Of a stretch of DNA of 26,026 nucleotides, positions 8,001 through 14,759 are shown one piece after another. Each line of letters starts with the position of its first letter. The stretch's first letter is position 1. The stretch is from DASYSA01 sp036003885. Lineage in GTDB: Bacteria; Acidobacteriota; Blastocatellia; UBA7656. Location of the stretch: positions 1 through 26,026 of the forward strand of contig DASYSA010000297.1 in the NCBI GenBank assembly GCA_036003885.1, written 5' to 3'. The notes beneath the pieces are model-generated. The model ran no database searches. It saw only the letters and a program-made list of their open reading frames with translations, and had not been told where the DNA came from. The translations under genes and the position numbers were made by a program.

Positions 8001-9688
8001 GCATCGGCGGTGCTGGAAAATCTGAATTGGAAGTTGTTGTTTTCGACCTCGAACGTTCCCTTGAACGCAACATCAACACGAGTTGTGAACACGTGGCAGA
8101 TGCCGCACTGGTCGGTCGGAATCTTTGTCGTCAACTGATGAATGGCCGGATAGCCGCGCTCGCCTTTGTCTTCGTTCATCCCGTGAAGCGTGCCGGTGGA
8201 GGGGTTGTGTCCGTTTTCCTTAACGGTCTTATCGAAAGGCTCTTCGTTGAGCCCATCTGCCCTGTAGAGCATGTGACACGAAGCGCAGCCGCTGTTGCGA
8301 TTGCGATTGAAGGGATTCGGCGGAACGAATTCCAGATTCCCCGCGGCAATGTCGGTACGGCGAGATTCGTTCAGACCCTGAGGGTTGTTATTGTCAAACG
8401 GGGTCGCGAAGTTCTGATTCACGTCCGGAAACAGCCCGGGATCAAAGGCGCGCACGCCGTTGAAGCCGGCGTCGATCGGTTGGTGCCCCTCGATACCGGT
8501 GAAGCCGAACACGTTCAGGACCGTCTTGATCAAACTCGAAGCCGGATCATCAGGATTGAACAGCGAATCGCGCCGGGGCCACGAGAGAATCATCCTCTGC
8601 GCTCTGGGAAGAGCCTGAGAGATGATCGGCTTTCCGCCGATGCCGCGCAGCCTGTTCGTCGGAGCGAATGGCGGCAAGGTGCTGCTGCCGTGAACCGCAG
8701 TGACCTGCCGGCCGTCATTGTCCACCAAAGGCGCTCCAGTAGCTTCGAAGTCGTCGTCGAATGGATCGCTGTTATTTCGGGCGATGCGTCGAAGCTTCTC
8801 GCCGTCGAAGCTGTTGGTCGTGGGATTGTAGGCCCCGTCGATATCGTCGTAGTTGAAGGTGATGGTGACTTCGCCATCTCTTGGATCGGCTCTTCCGGTG
8901 GGATTGGTTCCCAGCGGGTTCGCGTTGGTTGCACCGAAGGGCGAGTGGTTTGCATAAGTAGCTGTCGCAAACTGGCCCTGATTGGTGGCCATGATGCTCT
9001 TGCGCACCGTATCCACGATAGTGCCGTGACAGGAGACGCCGGATGAGCTGGCGGGAGATGCGCTTCCGCAGCTGATCTGCGCCACGCGGTAATCGCTCGG
9101 GTTCAGGAAGCGCACGTAGTTGATGTCGCGGTTGTACTCCTGGTCAACGTGAGTGCCGACCAGATTGTTGTTATCGACGGAATCAACATTATTGTTGAAC
9201 GCGTCGAACTCAGTGATGGTTTTGCCCGGAGCGCCTGCGAACTTGTCGTCTATTCCGTTCTTCCAGAAGAAACGCGAGTCCTTCGGACGCACGTGAGCCT
9301 GGCTCATCAGAGCCTTGTCGCGGATGTCCGGATTCACTCCGGTCTCGATTTTGTCGTTGCCTCCGTGGCAGTCGATACACTTGAGCGCGAATTTGGTGTG
9401 AGCGGGCGTTATGCCCACGTGGCAGTTGATGCAGGTGCCGCCCAGGAGCGCCGATTCAGTAATAGAGGGCTGAGCCGATTTCTGATCGTGCGGAGAACCG
9501 CCTGGCGAACCATGAAAGTTGACCGGATTCGTGCTGGCAGGTTCGGCGAGTTGCCGAGTTGGTTGCCGAGTTGGTTGGTTACTCGCGTGACGGACTGCTC
9601 TGCCTGCGCCGCTGGGGAGTAGTACGACGGAAAAGACACCTCCTACGAAAAGCAAGACGCTCAACTTCACGCGCGTACGCCAATCCAT
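5021..9688 (-). CDS. Giant multiheme cytochrome with LVIVD beta-propeller and C-terminal anchor
   Basis: A 1555-residue protein. The ATG at 9688 follows AGGAGG closely, which rules out the longer TTG-started frame. Signal peptide is about residues 1-30. Nine CxxCH motifs have their first cysteine near residues 86, 104, 468, 528, 671, 698, 803, 814 and 946; a tenth possible heme site is a CX12CH at 207-221. An acidic Asn/Asp loop near 611-631 (DLNNNGVLDPGEDKNGNQ) resembles an EF-hand/dockerin calcium site. From about 1077 to 1351 there are six LVIVD-type repeats (YVADGAAGVKVVDI and similar), which form beta-propellers. The end has LAATG at 1505-1509, a hydrophobic helix at about 1512-1530, then an Arg/Lys-rich tail. 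It is likely a membrane- or surface-anchored electron carrier. The gene overlaps the next (barrel) gene by 11 bases. Confidence 0.88.
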   Translation of the reverse strand: MDWRTRVKLSVLLFVGGVFSVVLLPSGAGRAVRHASNQPTRQPTRQLAEPASTNPVNFHGSPGGSPHDQKSAQPSITESALLGGTCINCHVGITPAHTKFALKCIDCHGGNDKIETGVNPDIRDKALMSQAHVRPKDSRFFWKNGIDDKFAGAPGKTITEFDAFNNNVDSVDNNNLVGTHVDQEYNRDINYVRFLNPSDYRVAQISCGSASPASSSGVSCHGTIVDTVRKSIMATNQGQFATATYANHSPFGATNANPLGTNPTGRADPRDGEVTITFNYDDIDGAYNPTTNSFDGEKLRRIARNNSDPFDDDFEATGAPLVDNDGRQVTAVHGSSTLPPFAPTNRLRGIGGKPIISQALPRAQRMILSWPRRDSLFNPDDPASSLIKTVLNVFGFTGIEGHQPIDAGFNGVRAFDPGLFPDVNQNFATPFDNNNPQGLNESRRTDIAAGNLEFVPPNPFNRNRNSGCASCHMLYRADGLNEEPFDKTVKENGHNPSTGTLHGMNEDKGERGYPAIHQLTTKIPTDQCGICHVFTTRVDVAFKGTFEVENNNFQFRFSSTADANKKNIPLQFTNNKGTRVNIFDNFATVDKDGNVKKDSNGLGGGESVTEDLNNNGVLDPGEDKNGNQRLDIPDRLERADAQDGRQMRIVYGGATGAVRLQDIHLEKGMECIDCHFYQDLHGDGNIYTRNWDTIEIECQDCHGTAKKLATLKTSGPNGGNDLTQSFNEDGQPFFEFLPDGSRIQRSRVRDGLSWRIPQVKESITQGGPHFSKDAFDAMGVRSSSSPKQFAHINKSRESGKLECYSCHNAETPQCFACHYSQDYFPKVVAGDKKTIDGTPRRNDEQMMEIWMGQKFVPFPNFFFFGIVRSPFFLGVNGNTEFNKLSPFRSIMQINLSVGGPNGDTLVENTSFTATTHDLFTGDRPRSGSTTNPYMPHSVRLKETKDCDVCHTLRDNLGNIINNNLLSGTLGLGTGRYHDIGDWIFAPLQGPKPSLLMMDIKKEQKLIVDNAKPDEKKLVNNVFPGFEVDNTNNNTDGKLRRVEFDGTQDGVAFVNPRDTALIRNYIGKDHKILGRDLVFVADGTGGLKIVLTTARDGAQIAKTERRAEFTDPDAAAENIRKTLGPTIMANGVVPTANAQGVDVVSSDLSDEFVYVADGAAGVKVVDIHEVFTATGPRLVGQADTPGFANKVRIAGNFLYVADGAAGLTVVDVTARNNPRVVATVGTGGNALDVAVYGVFAFVANGANGMAVVDISDERNPRFVTTFNPGGVINDARGIDYADNRAYLADGKNGLRIVDITVPAIPKLLFTLNADEAGRPIDDAESVAMATVPFRTFAMLCDGKNGLHAVNVTDFRDIRERLFKDKGGFMPEFPENALDPVFQTNFNLTLALRDPLTPFDRANFRTGATFQIITFPLSAGQRILRIARGRQLDKLADEDGRTLRDSTAVGAGAISRAEMDKMRNVNVVVEPGTEDDKGNGLGNIVLQHVSVGQSRQATRPGEGPERLAATGTGLTSFAALFACAIMAFTIGVHRNRRSRTRKEQRATDRCGEGSHGM
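9549..9580. repeat. Short in-gene tandem repeat (about 12-bp unit)
   Basis: Two imperfect copies of a GTTGCCGAGTTG-like unit lie in tandem just after the signal-peptide region of the giant cytochrome. On the coding strand they give the repeated Gln-Pro-Thr-Arg residues near position 40. Copy number here could vary without breaking the frame. Confidence 0.5.
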
Positions 9689-9805
9689 TTCTCCTCCTGG
9701 AAACAAAACCGCCCGCCATCAGTTTTGGGGGCCGCGGGAAAGTACTCTCTTAGGATATGAAAATCAACCTCGAAGCTATCGAGCGCTACTAATCGGCGCT
9801 TCGTA

Positions 9806-10537
9806 TTACTTCTTGTGGCACCCGACGCACGTAGTGGGACCGGTCTTTATCTGCGTGTGACAACCGGCGCAAGCCCGTTCGCTCTTGGCCCCGTGCGCGA
9901 CATTGTAGAAGGATACTTGAGTAGCTGCGCTAGCCTTCTTGTTGTGCAGATGGCAAGTATCACACCTGGAGTTTTCGCCGGTGTGATGGCACTTAGCGCA
10001 GTCCATATTCATATGTGTGTCGTGAGGAAACGGAACCTTGCCCATGGAGCCGCCGGGATAGCTCACCTTGCCCGGAGGCGCCGCTTCCGTCTTGCTCGGA
10101 CCTGGGCCTGGAGCCGGTTTCGTATTGCCCGTTGGGGGGGTGACTGGTTGTGCGGGCTGACCCGGGTTGCTCGATATGACTGTAGCCCCCGGCTTCGCTT
10201 TACCCTGATGGCACTGCATGCAGTCGACCGAGTGCTTATATTTATCGTTGATCTCGCGCGTCATCTGTATGTCGCGAACGGCTAGTTTGTGCGCGGGCTT
10301 GTCGGCTTTCGCCAGATCGCCCTCAACGTGGCAGTACGCGCAGCTGACCCCGAGCGCAGTCGAGTAGTCGTTCATCAAGCCTGCTATCTTGCTTGTGGGG
10401 ATCCCTTTGAGAGCCTGAATGTTCTTGAAAAACTTTTCAGCCGGCGGGTCCTGGGCCTGCACGACCGTCCAGGCGAACTGACCAGCGGCCACGAAACAGA
10501 ATAGAGCAAACAAGGTTAGTTTAAGGCGTCTGACCAC
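9806..10537 (-). CDS. Six-heme cytochrome: reaction-centre-cytochrome-like N-half plus c7-like C-half
   Basis: A 243-residue product. The GTG start at 10537 is preceded by GGGAGG five bases upstream. Signal peptide is residues 1-29. Residues about 33-112 match the fold of the photosynthetic reaction-centre cytochrome subunit, widespread in non-phototrophic Acidobacteriota: KNIQALKGIP, then CAYCH at 66 and CMQCH at 106, with Met55 and Met92 placed as possible axial ligands. A Pro/Gly-rich linker (about 113-168) leads to four more motifs at 180, 192, 223 and 237 with an FPHDTH element, as in tetraheme c3/c7 domains. The protein is soluble and periplasmic by prediction, suited to shuttling electrons between the inner-membrane redox proteins and the larger cytochromes. 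No phototrophy genes are nearby, so a photosynthetic role is unlikely. Confidence 0.88.
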   Translation of the reverse strand: MVRRLKLTLFALFCFVAAGQFAWTVVQAQDPPAEKFFKNIQALKGIPTSKIAGLMNDYSTALGVSCAYCHVEGDLAKADKPAHKLAVRDIQMTREINDKYKHSVDCMQCHQGKAKPGATVISSNPGQPAQPVTPPTGNTKPAPGPGPSKTEAAPPGKVSYPGGSMGKVPFPHDTHMNMDCAKCHHTGENSRCDTCHLHNKKASAATQVSFYNVAHGAKSERACAGCHTQIKTGPTTCVGCHKK

Positions 10538-10584
10538 TTCGACCTCCCGAACCCTATCGGCAAGTTCGCCGGTCCATCCACAAC

Positions 10585-10605
10585 GACGGGATTTTTGCGC
10601 CCGTC
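10585..10605. other. Small intergenic hairpin between cytochrome genes
   Basis: GACGGG and CCCGTC form a six-base-pair stem around a nine-base loop in the 122-base gap between the nine-heme and six-heme cytochrome genes. There is no U-tract in the reading direction, so it is more likely an mRNA-processing or stability element than a terminator, if it is functional at all. Confidence 0.3.
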
Positions 10606-10659
10606 AACTATAGCGTCCGAACGGGGTGAACGCAATTTGGAATTCAGCATCACACCTGC

Positions 10660-11505
10660 TTACATCATGTTCTTTCCGTGGCAGCGAGCACAGGCGTTGT
10701 TAACGATCTCGCCGCCAAAGGCCCGTCTGCCATTATGGCAACTTCCGCATCCCTGGAAGGCACCTCCACGATGCTCCCGAAGCTGCGGCACCGATACTTG
10801 AACGGCGTTCTTCTCGCCGAGCACATTGTGACACTCGGTGCACTTTATTCCCTCGCGCTGAGCGTGGACCTGGTGGGTGAATCTAAAACTGTAGGCCCTG
10901 CTCATCGCAGAGGGCGGCTTCTTATCTCCAGTGAGCGTATGGCACTCGCCGCAGCTTGCCCCGCCCACTTTGTCGCCGGCTTTAACCTGATCGGGCGCCT
11001 TGTGGCACACATAGCACTCGCGGTGCGCCGGGAAGGTGGTCCTGGCTCCCGCGAGCGCGTGGCAACTCGAGCAATCGGCTCGCTTTTCACCGCTCACGTA
11101 AGTTGCGTGTGTCTTGTGCGAGAACTCCGTTCCGAAGGTCTGCCTCTCAGGAAATGCCACGACCTTCGGCAGCACTGCTTTAATGCCTTCGTGACAATTG
11201 GAGCATATACTGAACTGCGTAGAAGTGAATTCCTTTATGTGGCAGGCGATGCAGGCCCGGTGGCCGGGCATTACAGGCTTAATCGCATCGGCCCTTCGAA
11301 CATGACACCCATCGCACTTGATCTGACTGTGCTTGGCCGACGTGTGATTGAATTTGGCGCCGTTTGACTGCCCGGCTGCTGAAGCCCCGGCTGAGGGCGG
11401 CCGCAGCCCCATCGCAGCGCCCACCGCAAGCACGAAAACAAAGGCAATCAGCTTCTTGATCCGGCCTTCTGGAATCATGTGATCCACGTCTGCAGAAGAT
11501 TTCAC
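10660..11505 (-). CDS. Nine-heme c-type cytochrome
   Basis: A 281-residue product with a signal anchor or signal peptide (hydrophobic core about residues 18-33) and nine CxxCH motifs with first cysteines at 64, 85, 101, 145, 164, 185, 222, 253 and 272. Spacing and flanking residues parallel the first nine motifs of the fifteen-heme protein at 1757-3163 (MPGHRACIACH against RPGHEACATCH; FPAHRECYVCH against FPVHRECSTCH), so the two are paralogs. FSHKTH and FTHQVH supply likely distal histidines. The start is taken as GTG at 11505 with a weak AGGGCGGA upstream; an in-frame ATG at 11478 is an alternative that leaves the signal peptide intact. Expected location is the periplasm. Confidence 0.87.
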   Translation of the reverse strand: MKSSADVDHMIPEGRIKKLIAFVFVLAVGAAMGLRPPSAGASAAGQSNGAKFNHTSAKHSQIKCDGCHVRRADAIKPVMPGHRACIACHIKEFTSTQFSICSNCHEGIKAVLPKVVAFPERQTFGTEFSHKTHATYVSGEKRADCSSCHALAGARTTFPAHRECYVCHKAPDQVKAGDKVGGASCGECHTLTGDKKPPSAMSRAYSFRFTHQVHAQREGIKCTECHNVLGEKNAVQVSVPQLREHRGGAFQGCGSCHNGRRAFGGEIVNNACARCHGKNMM

Positions 11506-11566
11506 TTGTCCGCCCTTTTTTCAGCCGCCCGAGCGTTCCACTCTACAAAGGGAATTGAAATTTCGA

Positions 11567-11630
11567 AGCGGACCACGAATCTACGAGCTATTCTTGATCA
11601 TTCGTTTAATTCGTGTAATTCGTGGCCGCT
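11567..11630. repeat. Inverted repeat with ATTCGTG-type units
   Basis: Left arm 11567-11580 (AGCGGACCACGAAT) pairs with right arm 11618-11630 (ATTCGTGGCCGCT) with one unpaired base. The loop itself holds more ATTCGT/AATTCGTGTA units. It lies immediately after the stop codon of the FHA-heme-flavin gene and fills the gap to the nine-heme gene. It could be a transcription attenuator, an mRNA 3'-end stabiliser or a dispersed REP-like element; the sequence alone does not decide. Confidence 0.55.
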
Positions 11631-11633
11631 CCT

Positions 11634-14600
11634 TCAGCCAATCTTGATACCTATGCTCTCCAGAAACTTCGTGGGCCTGTCGCCTCCAATGAGCGCAAAA
11701 ATGTAGTCGTTGGCAAGCCGCGCCGTTTCCGCTTTCGTTCGCGTGTCCATCAGCACAACTTCCTTCTCCGTAATCTCTTTGATCTCGGTGCGGAAGAAGA
11801 CCTTTATCTTTCCGGCGTCGATGCAGTCGTACACGTCCATCTTGTTCCCAAGCTTCAAGTCTCCCTTGAAGTCGCTCCTCACAACCAGAGCGACTTCATT
11901 GTTGCGAGTGAACGTGATCTTTTCGCCGTCGCGCTTGAATCCTGTCAGAGCAACGGCGGATTCGATTGACGAGTTGCCGGCTCCGACGATCATGCACTTC
12001 TGGTCGACGTAGTCGTCCGGATCGGAGAGTTTGTATTTGACCTTCGAGTCGTCGAAAGGCCCGGGTGTCCTGACCGGGAGCTTCTGCCCGCAGCGTACAC
12101 AGAAGAGCGGCTTTCCCATTCGCGCCTGTCCGCATTTTGGGCAGTGCCTCGCGACGACAGGTCCGGGTTGGACTCGTATAGTGAGTTCTTCACCAGGCAC
12201 TCTGAGTTTCATTGGAGTGCCCCGATTGCCGATCGCCAGGATAACGGCGCGGGCAGTATAGGTTGCCTTCTCTTTCAACCGGCCTTGTTCCGATGTGATC
12301 CTGAAGACGCCGTCCTCCTTCTTGATTTCCTTGCAGCTCTCATCCTCGCTTACCTGAACTCCGTGTTGCAGAATCGTCTTCATCCACGAGCTCAGGATGA
12401 CTTCCCTTTGATTGCCGACCCCCTCGAGAGGCAGACCGCCCTTTGCCTCGACGGTGTCAGGCTTGAAGAAGATGTACTTGCCGGCCGGATAGTTTTGAAT
12501 AGTGCTGACGATCTTGTCCTGTTCGAGGGCCACATACTTCAAGCCTCTCTGCTTGGCAATGGCCGTCGCCGACAGTCCCGCCGGACCGACACCTATGATT
12601 GCCACGTCGTATTCCGCATTTGTCTCACCCTGAGTGCGAAGGTCTTCGATCACGTAATCGATAACCTGAGCCCCTTCGTTTATCGCGTTTTTGATCAGCG
12701 GCACGCCGGAGACGTCGCCCACCATGTAGACGCCCGGTACGTTCGTCATCAAGCGCTGGTTCCTGCTGGGTACTTTGCGCGGCGGGATTTTCTTGACGCT
12801 GTTGATCACGATGCAAGCTTTCGGACTCGTGGGACACTCAACAGTACAAGCGGTGTCTTCCATGCACTGGTCCAATGCGATGGGGACTGACACGCCATTT
12901 ACTATTGCGAGCACGTCGTGCGGACAGGCTTCAACGCAGGCGTGGCAGCCGATGCACAGGACCGGATCGATGACTGGATGAGGGTAAGCCGGGCCGTCGG
13001 CTTTGAGTTTTGCAAGATCGAGGCTTCCACTGCCGACTCTATCGGCGTCGGTTTCGCCGCCCGGCTCCGACCTGGCGCCACTCATGAATTTCTTTCGACG
13101 AATGCTGTTAGCAGCCAGAACGACGACCGCAAGGACCGGCACGACTGCAAACATGACGGCCCAGCCATACCATGACAATCCGCCGACGTTCAGGTCGGAC
13201 TTCAAACTCCATCTGGCCCCGGTGTCGTCGTGACGAATGACCTGGGCACCGCCCCTGGACATCGGCTGAATGTTCGGAGTCCCTTGTGCGCCGGACTGGT
13301 CTCCATCGCCGGATGAAACGCGCAGGGCAGCGGTGAGATCTTTCTGACCGCCGTGTTGTACGTGGCACGAGGTGCAGTTCGGTCCTACGATCTTGCCGCC
13401 GGCGTCGAACGAGATGCTGTGACAGGCGGCGCAAGTGGCGCGCGGAGATTCATGGAGTCCTTCGTCAGTATGGAGGCCGGCCGAGTGACAATCAGTGCAG
13501 TTGGTTCGGCCCTCTTCCTTGCCCGAGACGTGAAGAATGTGGAACTGCTCGAGGGGAGTGTACTTCGAAGCGGTGTCCGCAAGCTTTTTCTTCGTCCACG
13601 CCGCTTCGGTAAGACCGGTCCACGTCCACTTCCTGTTCACCACCGGGTAGCCGACTGAGCCGCCGTGGGGTGAGCCAAGGGACCGCCCTTTGAATTTGTA
13701 CGTGTCGTTATGACAACTGATGCACATCGCCGACCCGACGAGGCCGGGTCGAAAACTCGCGCCCATATGCTCGCCGTGACAGCTCACGCATGTGAGATCG
13801 GCTTCGGTGTGGACCCTGGAAATGGAAGGTTCGAACGTCTGGGTCTGGTGGCAGCTTGCGCACTTGGATTGAATGCTGTCGGTCGCGCTATGGCACTGGG
13901 AACAGGAGGCGCCGTTCGCGCTCAAGGCGATTCCGCGCTCGCCCGGCAAGCCGGAGGTGTGCGCTGCCGAAATCCCGCCCGGCGAGTAGGCTCTGTTGTA
14001 AGCGAACAAGGCAGTGGTCGAGATGACCGCTACGATCACGGCTCCCCATGCAAAATAGGACTTGCGCCAGAGCTTTCGCAGGTCCCGCGTTGGCCTCCAA
14101 TTGAATTGGGCTTTGCCGAGTCGCCGGTCGGCTTTCGGTTCAAGCAACGACTTCTCACCGATCTTGCCGGCTTCTCTCTTTCGCTTCTCCCAGAAGACGT
14201 TGAGGGCCTGGGCGGCTTGCGGCGCCATCACCCCTGTCAGCAGGCCTGTGCCCTTCAACTGATGGGTCCCAGAGGTGACAGGTTTCGCCGGAACCCGGCT
14301 AAGGATTTGTGTGGCCTGCCCGGCTTGTTCAGCGGACGGGAGATCGGCGACCGGCTGAGCGCCCGCGCGCGCGTCCTGCAACTGAGCCTCCGACTCCATC
14401 TCGACGGTGATCGCCAGAGCGTCTTCGATGTAGTTCAGTCTGAGGACGTAGCGGCCGATCTGGAGAACGTCGCCGTCGGCCAGCGGCGTCTTGTCTACCA
14501 GCTCGCCATTCAGCACCGTCCTGTTCGACGAAGAAAGGTTGAATACCCAGTACTCGCCGTTGATCTCCTTTATCCCTGCCTGGGTGCGAGAGACAGTCCG

Positions 14601-14720
14601 GTGATTGAGCGCGAGGTCGTTGCTGATCAGCCGCCCAATCGTCAGTCCTTCGCTCTCGAGGACAATGTCGTCAACCGCGAGATCCCTTCGCTTGATTATG
14701 AATCTGTTCCTGGCAGGCAT
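11634..14720 (-). CDS. FHA - heptaheme - ferredoxin - FAD/NAD(P) oxidoreductase, transmembrane redox fusion
   Basis: A 1028-residue protein. Order: FHA domain (about 1-105, GR...SRTQ...NLSSSN); linker; TM helix about 223-241; seven CxxCH motifs (first cysteines 273, 287, 311, 333, 408, 430, 449); TM helix about 517-538; 2x[4Fe-4S] ferredoxin (CIGCHACVEACP at 589-600; CMEDTACTVECP at 619-630); FAD domain with GVGPAG near 711; a Zn-ribbon insert (860-877); NAD(P) domain with GAGNSS near 914. Topology predicts FHA and flavin/FeS parts in the cytoplasm and hemes in the periplasm. TrxR-like C-terminal block MTNVPGVYMVGDVSG (658-672) lies before the FAD domain, suggesting circular permutation. There is no redox-active CxxC in the flavin part, so ferredoxin:NAD(P)H chemistry is likelier than thiol reduction. 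Start chosen at ATG 14720; a TTG lies two codons upstream. Confidence 0.87.
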   Translation of the reverse strand: MPARNRFIIKRRDLAVDDIVLESEGLTIGRLISNDLALNHRTVSRTQAGIKEINGEYWVFNLSSSNRTVLNGELVDKTPLADGDVLQIGRYVLRLNYIEDALAITVEMESEAQLQDARAGAQPVADLPSAEQAGQATQILSRVPAKPVTSGTHQLKGTGLLTGVMAPQAAQALNVFWEKRKREAGKIGEKSLLEPKADRRLGKAQFNWRPTRDLRKLWRKSYFAWGAVIVAVISTTALFAYNRAYSPGGISAAHTSGLPGERGIALSANGASCSQCHSATDSIQSKCASCHQTQTFEPSISRVHTEADLTCVSCHGEHMGASFRPGLVGSAMCISCHNDTYKFKGRSLGSPHGGSVGYPVVNRKWTWTGLTEAAWTKKKLADTASKYTPLEQFHILHVSGKEEGRTNCTDCHSAGLHTDEGLHESPRATCAACHSISFDAGGKIVGPNCTSCHVQHGGQKDLTAALRVSSGDGDQSGAQGTPNIQPMSRGGAQVIRHDDTGARWSLKSDLNVGGLSWYGWAVMFAVVPVLAVVVLAANSIRRKKFMSGARSEPGGETDADRVGSGSLDLAKLKADGPAYPHPVIDPVLCIGCHACVEACPHDVLAIVNGVSVPIALDQCMEDTACTVECPTSPKACIVINSVKKIPPRKVPSRNQRLMTNVPGVYMVGDVSGVPLIKNAINEGAQVIDYVIEDLRTQGETNAEYDVAIIGVGPAGLSATAIAKQRGLKYVALEQDKIVSTIQNYPAGKYIFFKPDTVEAKGGLPLEGVGNQREVILSSWMKTILQHGVQVSEDESCKEIKKEDGVFRITSEQGRLKEKATYTARAVILAIGNRGTPMKLRVPGEELTIRVQPGPVVARHCPKCGQARMGKPLFCVRCGQKLPVRTPGPFDDSKVKYKLSDPDDYVDQKCMIVGAGNSSIESAVALTGFKRDGEKITFTRNNEVALVVRSDFKGDLKLGNKMDVYDCIDAGKIKVFFRTEIKEITEKEVVLMDTRTKAETARLANDYIFALIGGDRPTKFLESIGIKIG

Positions 14721-14759
14721 TCGCAATTTCCCGTACGCCGGCGGAGTACGCGCTCACGT

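Noticed and set aside
5402..9046. Long plus-strand open frames (up to about 500 codons) opposite the giant cytochrome
   Set aside because: They are antisense shadows caused by the codon bias of the minus-strand gene, whose heme motifs, signal peptide and ribosome site are unambiguous.
9806..10285. Photosynthetic reaction-centre role for the six-heme cytochrome
   Set aside because: The fold is common in non-phototrophic Acidobacteriota and no photosynthesis genes are in the window.
12920..12950. CIGCH in the FHA-heme-flavin protein as an eighth heme motif
   Set aside because: It is part of CIGCHACVEACP, a standard [4Fe-4S] ferredoxin motif, and lies on the cytoplasmic side after the second TM helix.
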